Positions 9,955 through 17,992 of a DNA stretch of 43,997 bases are shown in pieces. Source of the stretch: Polynucleobacter sp. JS-Safj-400b-B2 (GTDB lineage Bacteria; Pseudomonadota; Gammaproteobacteria; Burkholderiales; Burkholderiaceae); contig NZ_JACVPJ010000015.1 in the NCBI RefSeq assembly GCF_018881975.1, forward strand, positions 1-43,997, written 5' to 3'. The notes beneath the pieces were generated by a model. It was not told the origin of the DNA. It was given only the letters and a program-made list of their open reading frames with translations, and did no database searches. The position numbers were made by a program, and so were the translations under genes. Numbering within the stretch: position 1 is the stretch's first letter; every line of letters starts with the position of its first letter.

Positions 9955-11742
9955 ATGCCATACGTAGCCCCAGTGAAAGATATGTTGTTTGTCATGAATG
10001 AACTAGCTGGGCTATCGGATGTTGTTGCCTATCCTTCTTATGCTGAGGCGGGCGCTGATGTTGATCTTGCTCCGGCTATTTTGGAAGAGTCTGCTAAATT
10101 CAATCAAGACGTTGTTGCGCCCCTTAATTGGGCTGGTGATCAAAACCCAAGCTCCTTAAAAGACGGTGTAGTAACCACCACTCCTGGTTTTAAGAATGCT
10201 TTTGAGCAATACGCTGCTGCAGGGTGGCAGGGTGTCATTCATCCAGCAGAGTTTGGTGGACAAGGTTTGCCAAAATTGATCTCCACTGCTTGCTTAGAGA
10301 TGGTAAATGCAGCCAATCTTTCTTTTGCGCTCTGCCCATTACTTACTGATGGCGCTATTGAGGCTCTTTTAACCGCCGCTAGCCCAGAACTTCAAGAGCA
10401 ATATGTGCCGAAGATGATTTCTGGTGAGTGGACTGGAACAATGAATTTGACAGAGCCACAAGCTGGCTCTGATCTGGCGATGGTGCGATCACGTGCTGTT
10501 CCTGAAGGTGATGGTACTTACAGAATATTTGGCACCAAAATCTACATCACCTATGGTGAGCACGATATGGCTAAGAATATTATCCATTTGGTGCTAGCAA
10601 GAACACCTGATGCACCAGAAGGCGTGAAGGGCATTTCATTATTCGTGGTACCGAAGTTTATGGTGAACAAAGATGGTTCATTAGGTGAACGTAATGATGT
10701 GCATTGCGTTTCGATCGAGCATAAGCTCGGTATTAAAGCGAGTCCAACAGCGGTTCTACAGTTTGGCGATCATGGTGGTGCAGTTGGCTATTTAGTGGGC
10801 GAAGAAAACCGCGGTCTTGAATATATGTTTGTGATGATGAATGCGGCTCGCTTTGCAGTAGGTATGCAAGGGATTGCAGTGGCAGAGCGCGCTTATCAAA
10901 AGGCAGTGCAATATGCTAAAGATCGTGTACAAAGCAGAGATTTGGCTGGTTCACCTGGTCCGGTAGCAATTATTCATCAACCCGATGTGAAGCGCATGCT
11001 CATGACAATGCGCGCTTATACCGAGGCATCACGTGCTTTGGCTTACTACGCTGCTTCTGCTTATGATGCCCAGCATGCTGCTCCTGATGAAGGAGTGCGT
11101 AAAGCTAATCAAGCAATTTATGAATTCTTGGTGCCGATTGTTAAGGGCTTCTCTACAGAGATGTCAATTGAAGTGGCAAGCTTAGGTGTGCAAGTGCATG
11201 GCGGTATGGGCTTCATTGAAGAGACTGGTGCAGCGCAGTACTACCGTGATGCGCGTATTTTGACGATTTACGAAGGTACTACTTCGATTCAGGCGAATGA
11301 CTTGGTCGGTAGAAAAACAGTGCGTGATGGTGGCGCGATTGCAAAAGAGTTATCCCAAAGAATCGCGGCTACTGAAAAAGATTTGGCTGCAAGTGGAAGT
11401 GATGACGCTAAAGCTGTACTCAAGCAACTTACATTGGCGCGTGCTGCATTTGAGCAAGCGGTTGCTTATGTCGTGGCAAATGCAAAGACTGATATCAAGG
11501 CTGTCTATGCAGGCAGCTTTGCCTACCTTCGCTTATCTGGTTTGGTCTTAGGTGGTTGGCAAATGGCGAGGGCACTTTTAGCTGCTGAACGCTTACGTGA
11601 TAGCGATCCAATGTTCTATGATGCCAAGATTGCTACTGCGCGATTCTTTGCAGAGAATCTCATGCCCCAGGCCCAAGCTCTTGCTACCTCAATTGTGGAA
11701 AGTGGCCACTCTACAAACGCTTTAGAAGTAGAGCAGTTCTAA
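9955..11742 (+). CDS. Acyl-CoA dehydrogenase, DmdC type with C-terminal extension
   Basis: A FAD flavoenzyme of 595 residues that introduces a trans-2,3 double bond into an acyl-CoA. MNLTEPQAGSDL and the flavin segment GTKIYITYGEHD are the central signatures; QVHGGMGFIEE and the catalytic-base segment ILTIYEGTTSIQ lie near residue 440. The approximately 100-residue C-terminal domain and total length match the family containing 3-methylmercaptopropionyl-CoA dehydrogenase DmdC and long-chain acyl-CoA dehydrogenases of betaproteobacteria. A clear AAAGAGGAG ribosome-binding site precedes the ATG. It closes the HDAC/ligase/ETF unit; the exact substrate is not shown by sequence. Confidence 0.92.
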   Translation: MPYVAPVKDMLFVMNELAGLSDVVAYPSYAEAGADVDLAPAILEESAKFNQDVVAPLNWAGDQNPSSLKDGVVTTTPGFKNAFEQYAAAGWQGVIHPAEFGGQGLPKLISTACLEMVNAANLSFALCPLLTDGAIEALLTAASPELQEQYVPKMISGEWTGTMNLTEPQAGSDLAMVRSRAVPEGDGTYRIFGTKIYITYGEHDMAKNIIHLVLARTPDAPEGVKGISLFVVPKFMVNKDGSLGERNDVHCVSIEHKLGIKASPTAVLQFGDHGGAVGYLVGEENRGLEYMFVMMNAARFAVGMQGIAVAERAYQKAVQYAKDRVQSRDLAGSPGPVAIIHQPDVKRMLMTMRAYTEASRALAYYAASAYDAQHAAPDEGVRKANQAIYEFLVPIVKGFSTEMSIEVASLGVQVHGGMGFIEETGAAQYYRDARILTIYEGTTSIQANDLVGRKTVRDGGAIAKELSQRIAATEKDLAASGSDDAKAVLKQLTLARAAFEQAVAYVVANAKTDIKAVYAGSFAYLRLSGLVLGGWQMARALLAAERLRDSDPMFYDAKIATARFFAENLMPQAQALATSIVESGHSTNALEVEQF

Positions 11743-11754
11743 AAGAGTTAGGGA

Positions 11755-11780
11755 AAATAAAAAACCGCTCTAAAGAGCGG
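11755..11780 (-). terminator. Intrinsic terminator reading the minus strand
   Basis: Stem ccgctc / gagcgg with a four-base loop; on the minus strand it is followed by TTTTTTATTTT, a strong intrinsic terminator for the small membrane-protein gene that ends at 11808. On the plus strand the tail is CTCTTGC and therefore weak. Confidence 0.7.
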
Positions 11781-11792
11781 CTCTTGCATAAG

Positions 11793-11826
11793 AAAAGCTA
11801 TCTGCAATTATTGGGATAGCTTTTTT
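11793..11826 (+). terminator. Terminator after the acyl-CoA dehydrogenase gene
   Basis: Perfect 10-bp stem aaaagctatc / gatagctttt with a 12-base loop, ending in a run of six T. It overlaps the last codons of the minus-strand gene ending at 11808 and, being A-rich at its left foot, can act in both directions. Confidence 0.75.
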
Positions 11827-12254
11827 GCCTCGTGGATTTGCGAGATAAAGAATTGCTCAAAAGAGATTGCTAAAAAAGTCATCATTACGCCAGCACCAAA
11901 GACAAGCGAGAAAATCACTGTCAATATTACTGGCCATCCAGAGCGACTACGACGATGTTCTTCAATCCCAGGATTAAATTGGGCATCCCATTTTTCATCA
12001 AGGCGAAGTCCGAATGCGATGGTTGTTAACCAGCTTGCTTCAATGGCGATAAAGCCAAAGGTAATGAGTATCCAGCCTGGCGCAGAATGAAAGTGAGCAT
12101 CTTTAAGAATGATCCAGCCAGTCGCACCTCCAATGAGGGCAAATAACTGCACCCATGCCCAAAAAGATTTCAGTCCTTGCAAATAGAAGCAGTTGAGGCC
12201 GCTGCCTGGAAAGAATAATCCGAGTGCGCAAAAAAGAAGTTTGGATTTTTTCAT
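11808..12254 (-). CDS. Small TM2-like integral membrane protein
   Basis: A 148-residue protein that I do not recognise beyond a TM2-like opening. The N-terminus KLLFCALGLFFPGSGLNCFYL resembles the glycine-rich first helix of TM2/NINE proteins; four hydrophobic segments are visible (about 6-24, 31-50, 60-82 and 108-130), with a charged loop EEHRRSRSG before the last. It probably lies in the inner membrane. Downstream (in its own direction) are two stem-loop terminators, and the META-domain lipoprotein gene lies 38 bases upstream on the same strand, so the two may be co-transcribed. Confidence 0.7.
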   Translation of the reverse strand: MKKSKLLFCALGLFFPGSGLNCFYLQGLKSFWAWVQLFALIGGATGWIILKDAHFHSAPGWILITFGFIAIEASWLTTIAFGLRLDEKWDAQFNPGIEEHRRSRSGWPVILTVIFSLVFGAGVMMTFLAISFEQFFISQIHEAKKLSQ

Positions 12255-12292
12255 GAGTCTTTCAGTGATATTGCAAATGAATTGTTAAAAGC

Positions 12293-12787
12293 TTATTTAT
12301 TAGTATTGGGTCTTTGGGTAAAGCTGAGCACTTCACGATCGGTACCAATCATGAGTAATTGGTCGCCATTACGAACAATGCTGCGATAGTCATTTAACTC
12401 GTAGAGAAAATCATTCTCTAATTCCATGCGCTGTGGGCTGCAAGCCATCTTAGTGCTGGCGATTTGTTTGAGAGAGAAACCGCGAGCGTCTTCATCAAGT
12501 GTTGCAGTAAAGCGATTACATCCTGTCGAGCCACTCAGACGCTGCCCATTGGTATCAAAAATGATTTGTATAGGGTTACTGGCATCGCCCTGAGGAATCT
12601 GGCGTGTGCGCACCTCTCCATTGCTATTGGGTGGCAAGTTCCAGCGTGTGAGCTCCCATTTAGTGTTTTTGAGTTCACTGCTTGGCGGGCTGATTTTGGC
12701 GCTACAAGGGGGGATGACGTTGGCACAGCCAACTAAAAACCCAAGACCTAGGCAAGAAAACGTCAGAAAGAGCCTATTTAAGGACAT
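12293..12787 (-). CDS. META-domain lipoprotein (HslJ-like)
   Basis: A 164-residue envelope lipoprotein if started at MSLNRLFLTF; an in-frame ATG 36 bases further upstream would give an extra polar leader. The signal peptide ends in FLVGC, a lipobox with lipidated Cys. The mature part contains the META-domain pattern NTKWELTRW near the start and GSTGCNRF in the middle, with a pair of cysteines (GCNRF and MACSPQRMELE) that may form a disulfide as in HslJ. META-domain proteins have been linked to stress and drug resistance, but the biochemical role is unknown. Located just upstream of the TM2-like gene on the minus strand. Confidence 0.8.
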   Translation of the reverse strand: MSLNRLFLTFSCLGLGFLVGCANVIPPCSAKISPPSSELKNTKWELTRWNLPPNSNGEVRTRQIPQGDASNPIQIIFDTNGQRLSGSTGCNRFTATLDEDARGFSLKQIASTKMACSPQRMELENDFLYELNDYRSIVRNGDQLLMIGTDREVLSFTQRPNTNK

Positions 12788-13046
12788 TCCGATCGAGTCT
12801 GAAGGGCTGTATTTAAGGGCCATATTTACCTAAGTTGTTGTTTTTAATGTAATATTTAATAAAGTACGCGTTCTATTCTACTGTCTATGGTGCTTAAATA
12901 GGTGGAAGAAGTAGGGGTTTTCGTCTAGAATATGAGGTTTTCCGCTCTACCTTATTTTTATTTGGTGAGCTGGAGCCCAAGATTTTTGTAGAAATTTCAT
13001 TGGGTTGTAATCAACCTGTTTTCATTTTAGATTTTAAGGAATAAGT

Positions 13047-13292
13047 ATGGTCGTCATTCGACTGGCACGCGGCGGTTCTAAGAAGCGCCCTTTTTACAGC
13101 ATCGTTGCTGCTGATAAGCGCAACCGTCGTGACTCGAACTTTATCGAGCGTATTGGTTACTTCAATCCACAAGCAGCGGCAACTGAGCAAGCAATGCGTA
13201 TTGCTCAAGATCGTTTGACTTATTGGACTGGTGTTGGCGCGCAAATCTCTCCAACAGTAACTCGTTTGATCAAAAACAATCCAGCTGTTTAA
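13047..13292 (+). CDS. rpsP: 30S ribosomal protein S16
   Basis: Small-subunit ribosomal protein needed for 30S assembly. [20 protein letters not shown] and the [13 protein letters not shown] segment are unmistakable; 81 residues is the normal length. TTAAGGAA precedes the ATG. It leads the classical operon rpsP-rimM-trmD-rplS. The 220 bases upstream, shared with the divergent lipoprotein gene, must contain the operon promoter, but I could not pick out a convincing -35/-10 pair. Confidence 0.98.
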   Translation: MVVIRLARGGSKKRPFYSIVAADKRNRRDSNFIERIGYFNPQAAATEQAMRIAQDRLTYWTGVGAQISPTVTRLIKNNPAV

Positions 13293-13301
13293 TATTCAAT
13301 T

Positions 13302-13336
13302 ACTAAAAGCTTCATCGTTATGATGAAGTTTTTAGT
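13302..13336 (+). promoter_or_regulatory. Long perfect hairpin between rpsP and rimM
   Basis: Fifteen-base arms actaaaagcttcatc and gatgaagtttttagt pair throughout (one G-U pair) around a five-base loop GTTAT. The T run is inside the stem, so it is not an ideal terminator; it more likely attenuates read-through or stabilises the rpsP message, lowering expression of the downstream enzyme genes relative to the ribosomal protein. Confidence 0.7.
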
Positions 13337-13384
13337 GACGGAATTTCTAGTGGTTCTATCTTGGAAAAATAAGGTGTCTTACAA

Positions 13385-13951
13385 ATGAGTACGCCTTCCG
13401 TAGATGAATTGATTGAACTTGGTGCCATATCCGAGGCACAAGGATTGCAGGGTCAAGTGAAGGTTAGACCTCACTCATCAGATCCTGTAGCACTTCTCTC
13501 TTCTAAATTAGTTTGGTTGTCTCTGATCCCTCGTCGGGATGCAGGTGTTTCTGCGTCTCAAGCACAGGCCTCATTGACGCAGTACAAAGTCAAAAGCGCC
13601 AAGATGCATAGCGGCAATGTTGTGATGGCGCTAGATGGTGTGAGTGATCGTGATCAAGCTTTGGCATTAAAAGGTTCGCGCATCTTAGTGGCGCGTGATG
13701 CTTTTCCAAAGGCGGAAAGTGATTCGTATTATTGGGTTGATCTCATTGGATGCAATGCAATGAATTTACAAGGCGAAGCACTTGGTGAAGTCATTGATGT
13801 TACTGAGAATGGTGCACATGGTGTTGTTGCTATCGGTGATGCTCAAACAAAGACAGTCAAGTATCTAGTGCCATTCGTAAAAGAGGTGGTGCAAAACGTC
13901 GACCTACCAAATAAAAAAATTACCCTCGATTGGCAGTCTGACTGGCAATAA
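13385..13951 (+). CDS. rimM: Ribosome maturation factor RimM
   Basis: Assists maturation of the 30S head by binding S19. The protein (188 residues) opens with the RimM domain (ELGAISEAQGLQGQVKV), followed by KGSRILVARDAFP and the PRC-barrel domain starting YYWVDLIGCNAMN and ending VDLPNKKITLDW. It lies in the conserved operon between rpsP and trmD. Family length is about 170-190, so it is complete. Confidence 0.96.
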   Translation: MSTPSVDELIELGAISEAQGLQGQVKVRPHSSDPVALLSSKLVWLSLIPRRDAGVSASQAQASLTQYKVKSAKMHSGNVVMALDGVSDRDQALALKGSRILVARDAFPKAESDSYYWVDLIGCNAMNLQGEALGEVIDVTENGAHGVVAIGDAQTKTVKYLVPFVKEVVQNVDLPNKKITLDWQSDWQ

Positions 13952-13996
13952 GAGCGAATAAGAACACATAGATAAAGTTCAGACTTAATTACTGAT

Positions 13997-14743
13997 ATGC
14001 GCTTTGATGTTGTGACCTTGTTCCCAGAAATGTTCTCTGCTTTAACAAAGTGGGGTATTACCGGTCGCGCGTGTGAGCAAGCTCTAGCCAGCGTTCACCT
14101 CTGGAATCCCCGAGATTTTTGCTTAGATACCCGCAAGACAGTAGATGACCGTGCTTATGGCGGCGGACCCGGCATGGTCATGATGGCCAAGCCCTTAGAA
14201 GATACGGTTGCTGGAATTAAGGCGTCCCACCAGGCAGCAGGCATTCAAAGTGGTCCCATTTGCTTATTGGCACCTCAGGGTGAGCGTTTTTCTCAGAAGA
14301 TAGCGACAGATATCCTCAGTTACGGGAATTTAAGCTTTATTTGTGGTCGATATGAGGCTGTAGACCAGCGTTTTGTTGACCGAAACGTCGATTTACAGCT
14401 TTCTATCGGTGATTTTGTGCTTTCTGGGGGTGAAATTCCTGCTATGGCCATGATGGATGCGGTAATTAGAATGATTCCAGGGGCCCTTGGAGATGGAGAA
14501 TCTGCTACCCAGGACAGCTTTATGAACGGTCTTTTGGACTATCCGCACTACACCCGTCCAGAAATATATGAAAATTTATCCGTCCCAGACGTGCTTTTAG
14601 GCGGACATCACGCTAAAATAGCGGATTGGCGTCGGCAGAAGTCTTTAGAGCTGACGTTCAGGTTAAGGCCGGACTTAATTGAATCGGCTAGAGCCAAAGG
14701 GTTGCTAACCCGAGAAGATGAACAATTTCTTCGCTCGCTGTAA
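13997..14743 (+). CDS. trmD: tRNA (guanine-37-N1)-methyltransferase
   Basis: A SPOUT-class enzyme that methylates G37 of tRNAs with SAM to prevent +1 frameshifting. MRFDVVTLFPEMF, DDRAYGGGPGMVMM, the knot sequence ICGRYEAVDQRF and SIGDFVLSGGEIPA are all present; 248 residues is normal. Third gene of the rpsP operon, 45 bases after rimM. Confidence 0.97.
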   Translation: MRFDVVTLFPEMFSALTKWGITGRACEQALASVHLWNPRDFCLDTRKTVDDRAYGGGPGMVMMAKPLEDTVAGIKASHQAAGIQSGPICLLAPQGERFSQKIATDILSYGNLSFICGRYEAVDQRFVDRNVDLQLSIGDFVLSGGEIPAMAMMDAVIRMIPGALGDGESATQDSFMNGLLDYPHYTRPEIYENLSVPDVLLGGHHAKIADWRRQKSLELTFRLRPDLIESARAKGLLTREDEQFLRSL

Positions 14744-14878
14744 ATGCTTTTAGTAGTGTGCAGTAGTGATTAGGTGTTTAGTTTTTGGTTTAGTGAAATT
14801 GTTTTAACTGCATCCTCTATTAGGTCCGTTGATTTATATCTCGGGATTAAACGCTAATACGATGTTTAAGGATTAAAA

Positions 14879-15274
14879 ATGAATTTAATTGAAAAAATTG
14901 AGCAAGAAGAAATTGCTCGCTTAAGTGCTAACAAAGTATTGCCAAGCTTTGCTCCTGGCGACACAGTAGTTGTTGGCGTAAACGTTGTTGAAGGTGCGCG
15001 TAAGCGTACACAGGCGTTTGAAGGTGTTGTGATTGCAAAGCGCAATCGCGGACTCAATTCTAGCTTTATCGTTCGCAAGATTTCTTCAGGCGAAGGCGTA
15101 GAGCGTACTTTCCAAACTTACTCACCATTGATCGCTAGCATTGAAGTTAAGCGTCGCGGTGATGTACGTCGTGCTAAGTTGTACTACTTGCGTGATCGTT
15201 CAGGTAAGTCTGCGCGTATTAAAGAGAAGCTTCCTGCGCGTAAGGTAGCAGTAGCAGCTCCAGCCGCAGAGTAA
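14879..15274 (+). CDS. rplS: 50S ribosomal protein L19
   Basis: A protein of the 30S-50S interface. [31 protein letters not shown] and the [13 protein letters not shown] motif identify it. It has 131 residues with an Ala/Val-rich C-terminal tail typical of betaproteobacteria. A 135-base gap with no obvious gene separates it from trmD, so it may have its own promoter; a strong terminator follows at 15290-15317. Confidence 0.98.
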   Translation: MNLIEKIEQEEIARLSANKVLPSFAPGDTVVVGVNVVEGARKRTQAFEGVVIAKRNRGLNSSFIVRKISSGEGVERTFQTYSPLIASIEVKRRGDVRRAKLYYLRDRSGKSARIKEKLPARKVAVAAPAAE

Positions 15275-15289
15275 ATTCCGGCTTGAAGT

Positions 15290-15317
15290 AAAAAAGGCGG
15301 CCTAGGTCGCCTTTTTT
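15290..15317 (+). terminator. Terminator after rplS
   Basis: Ten-base stem aaaaaaggcg / cgcctttttt with inner G-T pair and self-complementary CCTAGG top, ending in a T run. Marks the end of the rpsP operon. Confidence 0.85.
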
Positions 15318-15336
15318 GTTGCCTTAGAATATCAAC

Positions 15337-16076
15337 ATGACCAAGATGCCAAGCCCTGAAGACAATGCAATCAATGTTGCTGCGCCGCCAGGATTTGATG
15401 CGCAAGCGATTCCGATTCATCAGGTGTGTGCTCACGAAAAAAAAGTTTCAAAAGAATTTTTGGAGCCGGCTGGTTTAAAAGCTCGTCTGCAATCACCACC
15501 ACAATGGCAGCCAGAAATTACGGATGAAAACCGTCATGTGATTGCATCTGACATTATTGCGAAGCGTCAAGCCGTTGGAAAAGTTACTAAAGCGGCAGTG
15601 CTCATTCCACTTCTGTTGAAGGGAGAAGGCTTGTCGGTGTTACTAACGCAAAGAACCAATCATTTGCGCGACCATGCAGGGCAGATTAGTTTTCCAGGGG
15701 GGGGCGTATGGATCCTGAAGATCAAAACCCAAACGACACTGCCTTACGTGAAAGTCAGGAAGAAATCGGACTTGATCCTGAGCGGGTTGAGATCATTGGT
15801 CACTTACCTCAGTATTTAACAGTTTCTGGCTATAGCGTTACTCCAGTAGTAGGATTGGTCCAAGCTCAGGCAGAATATGTCTTAGATGAGTTTGAGGTGG
15901 CTGATGTATTTGAAGTGCCTCTCAGTTTTTTGCTAGATCCTGCTAATCATCAGGTCAGATTGTGGCAAAGTGAGCAGGGCGGGCGTCGTTTTTATTCAAT
16001 GCCTTATGAGAACCGCTTTATTTGGGGTGCTACTGCGGGAATGTTGCGTAACCTATATCATTTATTAAAAGTATGA
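15337..16076 (+). pseudogene. CoA pyrophosphatase (NudL-like Nudix hydrolase), split by a frameshift
   Basis: Family members hydrolyse CoA to phosphopantetheine and 3',5'-ADP. The first frame (15337 on) carries the UPF0035 CoA-binding signature VLLTQRTNHLRDHAGQISFP, then runs into a G8 tract at 15697-15704 and goes out of phase. The second frame resumes with DPEDQNP, the Nudix core ALRESQEEIGLDPE and the rest of the domain to the stop at 16076. With six G the frame would read FPGGRMDPED, exactly the family pattern, so the tract carries two extra G (or lacks one of nine). It could be a true mutation, a phase-variable tract or a sequencing error. The C-terminal part could restart at the ATG at 15708. 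The stop overlaps the next gene start (ATGA). Confidence 0.85.
15697..15704 (+). repeat. Poly-G tract (G8) at the Nudix frameshift
   Basis: Eight consecutive G lie at the FPGG codons of the CoA pyrophosphatase gene. Homopolymeric G runs of this length are prone to slipped-strand mispairing; I noticed no comparable G run elsewhere in the window. Confidence 0.9.
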
Positions 16077-17032
16077 CTTTCTTTTCTATTCTCTTCGCCC
16101 TCATTGCTGAGCAATATCGCCCAGTCACCTCAAGTCATTGGATCGCGCGTGTCTGCGCTCGCTGGTTAGATTGGGTCGCTGCTGAGTTCGGTGGCAAGAC
16201 TGAGGATGGCGCAAGTCCTGTAGGCGCTCGTATGGCCTGCCTAGTGGCTTTCATACTACCTACCTTTTTGGTCTTTATTGTGTACGTCACTTGTATGGTG
16301 ACTTATCCAATCTTGGGCTTTATTTGGAATATCGTCATTGCCTATTTGTTCTTTGGTTTTCGTCAGTTCAGTCATTCTTTTACTGCGGTTCATGAAGCGA
16401 TTGAAGCGCATGACTTACCCGCTGCGCGTGCGGCCTTGGGTGAGTGGTATGGCCCTGAATTTGACACCTCCAATCTTTCCGAGACTGAAGTGATTTCTTT
16501 GGCGCTAGAGCGCGCCATCATCGGTTCACATCACCATGTCTTTGGTGTGCTGTTCTGGTTCATGATGCCAATGGGTCCTGCCGGTGTTGTGCTGTATCGC
16601 TTAGCAGATATCGCTGCGCAACGCTGGTCTGAGCGTGGTGACTACAACCTTAGTGAGTCTGCTCGTCATTTCTTCTATGTCTTGGATTGGGTACCAGCAC
16701 GTATTACTGCAATGGGCTTTGCTATTGTCGGTAACTTTGAAGGCGCTGTTTACGGCTGGCGTTATCTCACACAAAAATGGTCTGACTCTTTGTCGGCAGT
16801 GATCTTGGCTGCAGGCAGTGGCGCATTGGGCGTTCGCCTTGGTGAGCCAATGAGTGAGCCAGATAGCGATGAAGCTTTGCGTATGGCTGAGGCGGGTGAG
16901 CCGGTTGTCTATGAGGTAGGTCTCGAGCCTACTGAGCGTACGATGCGCTCCGCAGTGGGATTGGTATGGCGCTTAGTTATCGTTTGGATGGCTTTGTTGC
17001 TAATGCTGACCATCGCTCTTTGGCTTGGCTAA
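16073..17032 (+). CDS. CobD/CbiB-family integral membrane protein
   Basis: A 319-residue membrane protein beginning MTFFSILFALIAEQYRP, the opening of the betaproteobacterial CobD/CbiB-like family. True CobD/CbiB attaches aminopropanol to adenosylcobyric acid. Here hydrophobic segments are seen near 60-100, 165-190 and 300-319, with the internal EWYGPEFDTSNLSETEV stretch. No other cobalamin gene is in the window, and this subfamily sits with housekeeping genes, so a role in B12 synthesis is doubtful. Its ATG overlaps the Nudix stop, and its last 56 bases overlap the convergent rsgA gene. Confidence 0.75.
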   Translation: MTFFSILFALIAEQYRPVTSSHWIARVCARWLDWVAAEFGGKTEDGASPVGARMACLVAFILPTFLVFIVYVTCMVTYPILGFIWNIVIAYLFFGFRQFSHSFTAVHEAIEAHDLPAARAALGEWYGPEFDTSNLSETEVISLALERAIIGSHHHVFGVLFWFMMPMGPAGVVLYRLADIAAQRWSERGDYNLSESARHFFYVLDWVPARITAMGFAIVGNFEGAVYGWRYLTQKWSDSLSAVILAAGSGALGVRLGEPMSEPDSDEALRMAEAGEPVVYEVGLEPTERTMRSAVGLVWRLVIVWMALLLMLTIALWLG

Positions 17033-17990
17033 TTCCCTGAATTTGTACATCAGCTGTTTTTGAATCTGAGTGCAATTGTCTAAATAGCGTCAGTCTTTCT
17101 GGCGCTATTTCATTTCTGTCTACTGCTTCACGAACAGCACAGTCTGGCTCAGATAAATGCGCGCAATTATGAAAGCGACACTTTCCTAAAAGGTCTTTAA
17201 ATTCTCTAAAGGCGTGTTGCAATTCACTCACAGACATATGGGCTAAACCAAACTCCTGAAAGCCTGGTGAATCAATCAGCGCACCAAGCTTACCTGTCTC
17301 ATCTCTTCCCCATGCCTCAGGTAGTTCAAAGTAACGACAGGCAGTAGTTGTATGTTTGCCGGTATCTAAACGTACAGAATATTCTTGAGTCAAGGCTGCA
17401 GCATTGGGTATCCAGGCATTTAAAAGACTGGACTTGCCCATACCGGATTGACCCACAAATACGGAGACCTTGCCTTGCAAAGCTGTCCGTAAAGAATCAA
17501 TGGAGGCTGGATCAAACTTAGCTGAGACCTCGCTGACCTGATATCCCATGCGTGCATAGGGTGCAATGATTTTGCGTGCATGCTCTAAGTTATCTTTGAG
17601 GTCACACTTGTTTAGCAAAATATGAAGACCAATTTGATTAGCTTCTGCGGCTACTACTGCTCTACCTAAGAGATCCGGGGAGAAAGCAGGTTGCGTTGCA
17701 AGCACCACTAAGATCTGATCAACATTAGATGCAATCAGTTTGCTCTTAAAGGCATCAGAGCGATAGAGCAGGTTTTCTCGGGGCTCAATTTGAATGATGC
17801 GGGCTTGATCGGCTGAGGTCATCTCCAATAGCATGCGATCACCAACGGCACCAATATGCTGCTTAGCAGGAGTGCTTACCTGAATCAATGGGCCAGCGGG
17901 TGATTCACAGCCATCAGCATCTGCTACCAAACGCTGCGCTAAATAATGCCTTCCGTAGGAGGCAATCAGAAGCGCATGAAACTGTTCCAT
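16977..17990 (-). CDS. rsgA: Ribosome small-subunit-dependent GTPase A
   Basis: A circularly permuted GTPase that checks the decoding centre of late 30S particles. Order of motifs is G4-G1-G3: NKCD at 127-130, P-loop GQSGMGKSS at about 180-188, DSPGF at 240-244. The C-terminal zinc site is C271-x4-C276-x-H278-x5-C284. The N-terminal OB fold covers about residues 1-75. Length 337 includes a C-terminal tail whose codons overlap the 3' end of the CobD-like gene by 56 bases. Its start lies two bases after the M48 protease gene, so they form one transcript. Confidence 0.95.
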   Translation of the reverse strand: MEQFHALLIASYGRHYLAQRLVADADGCESPAGPLIQVSTPAKQHIGAVGDRMLLEMTSADQARIIQIEPRENLLYRSDAFKSKLIASNVDQILVVLATQPAFSPDLLGRAVVAAEANQIGLHILLNKCDLKDNLEHARKIIAPYARMGYQVSEVSAKFDPASIDSLRTALQGKVSVFVGQSGMGKSSLLNAWIPNAAALTQEYSVRLDTGKHTTTACRYFELPEAWGRDETGKLGALIDSPGFQEFGLAHMSVSELQHAFREFKDLLGKCRFHNCAHLSEPDCAVREAVDRNEIAPERLTLFRQLHSDSKTADVQIQGISQAKERWSALATKPSKR

Positions 17991-17992
17991 CC

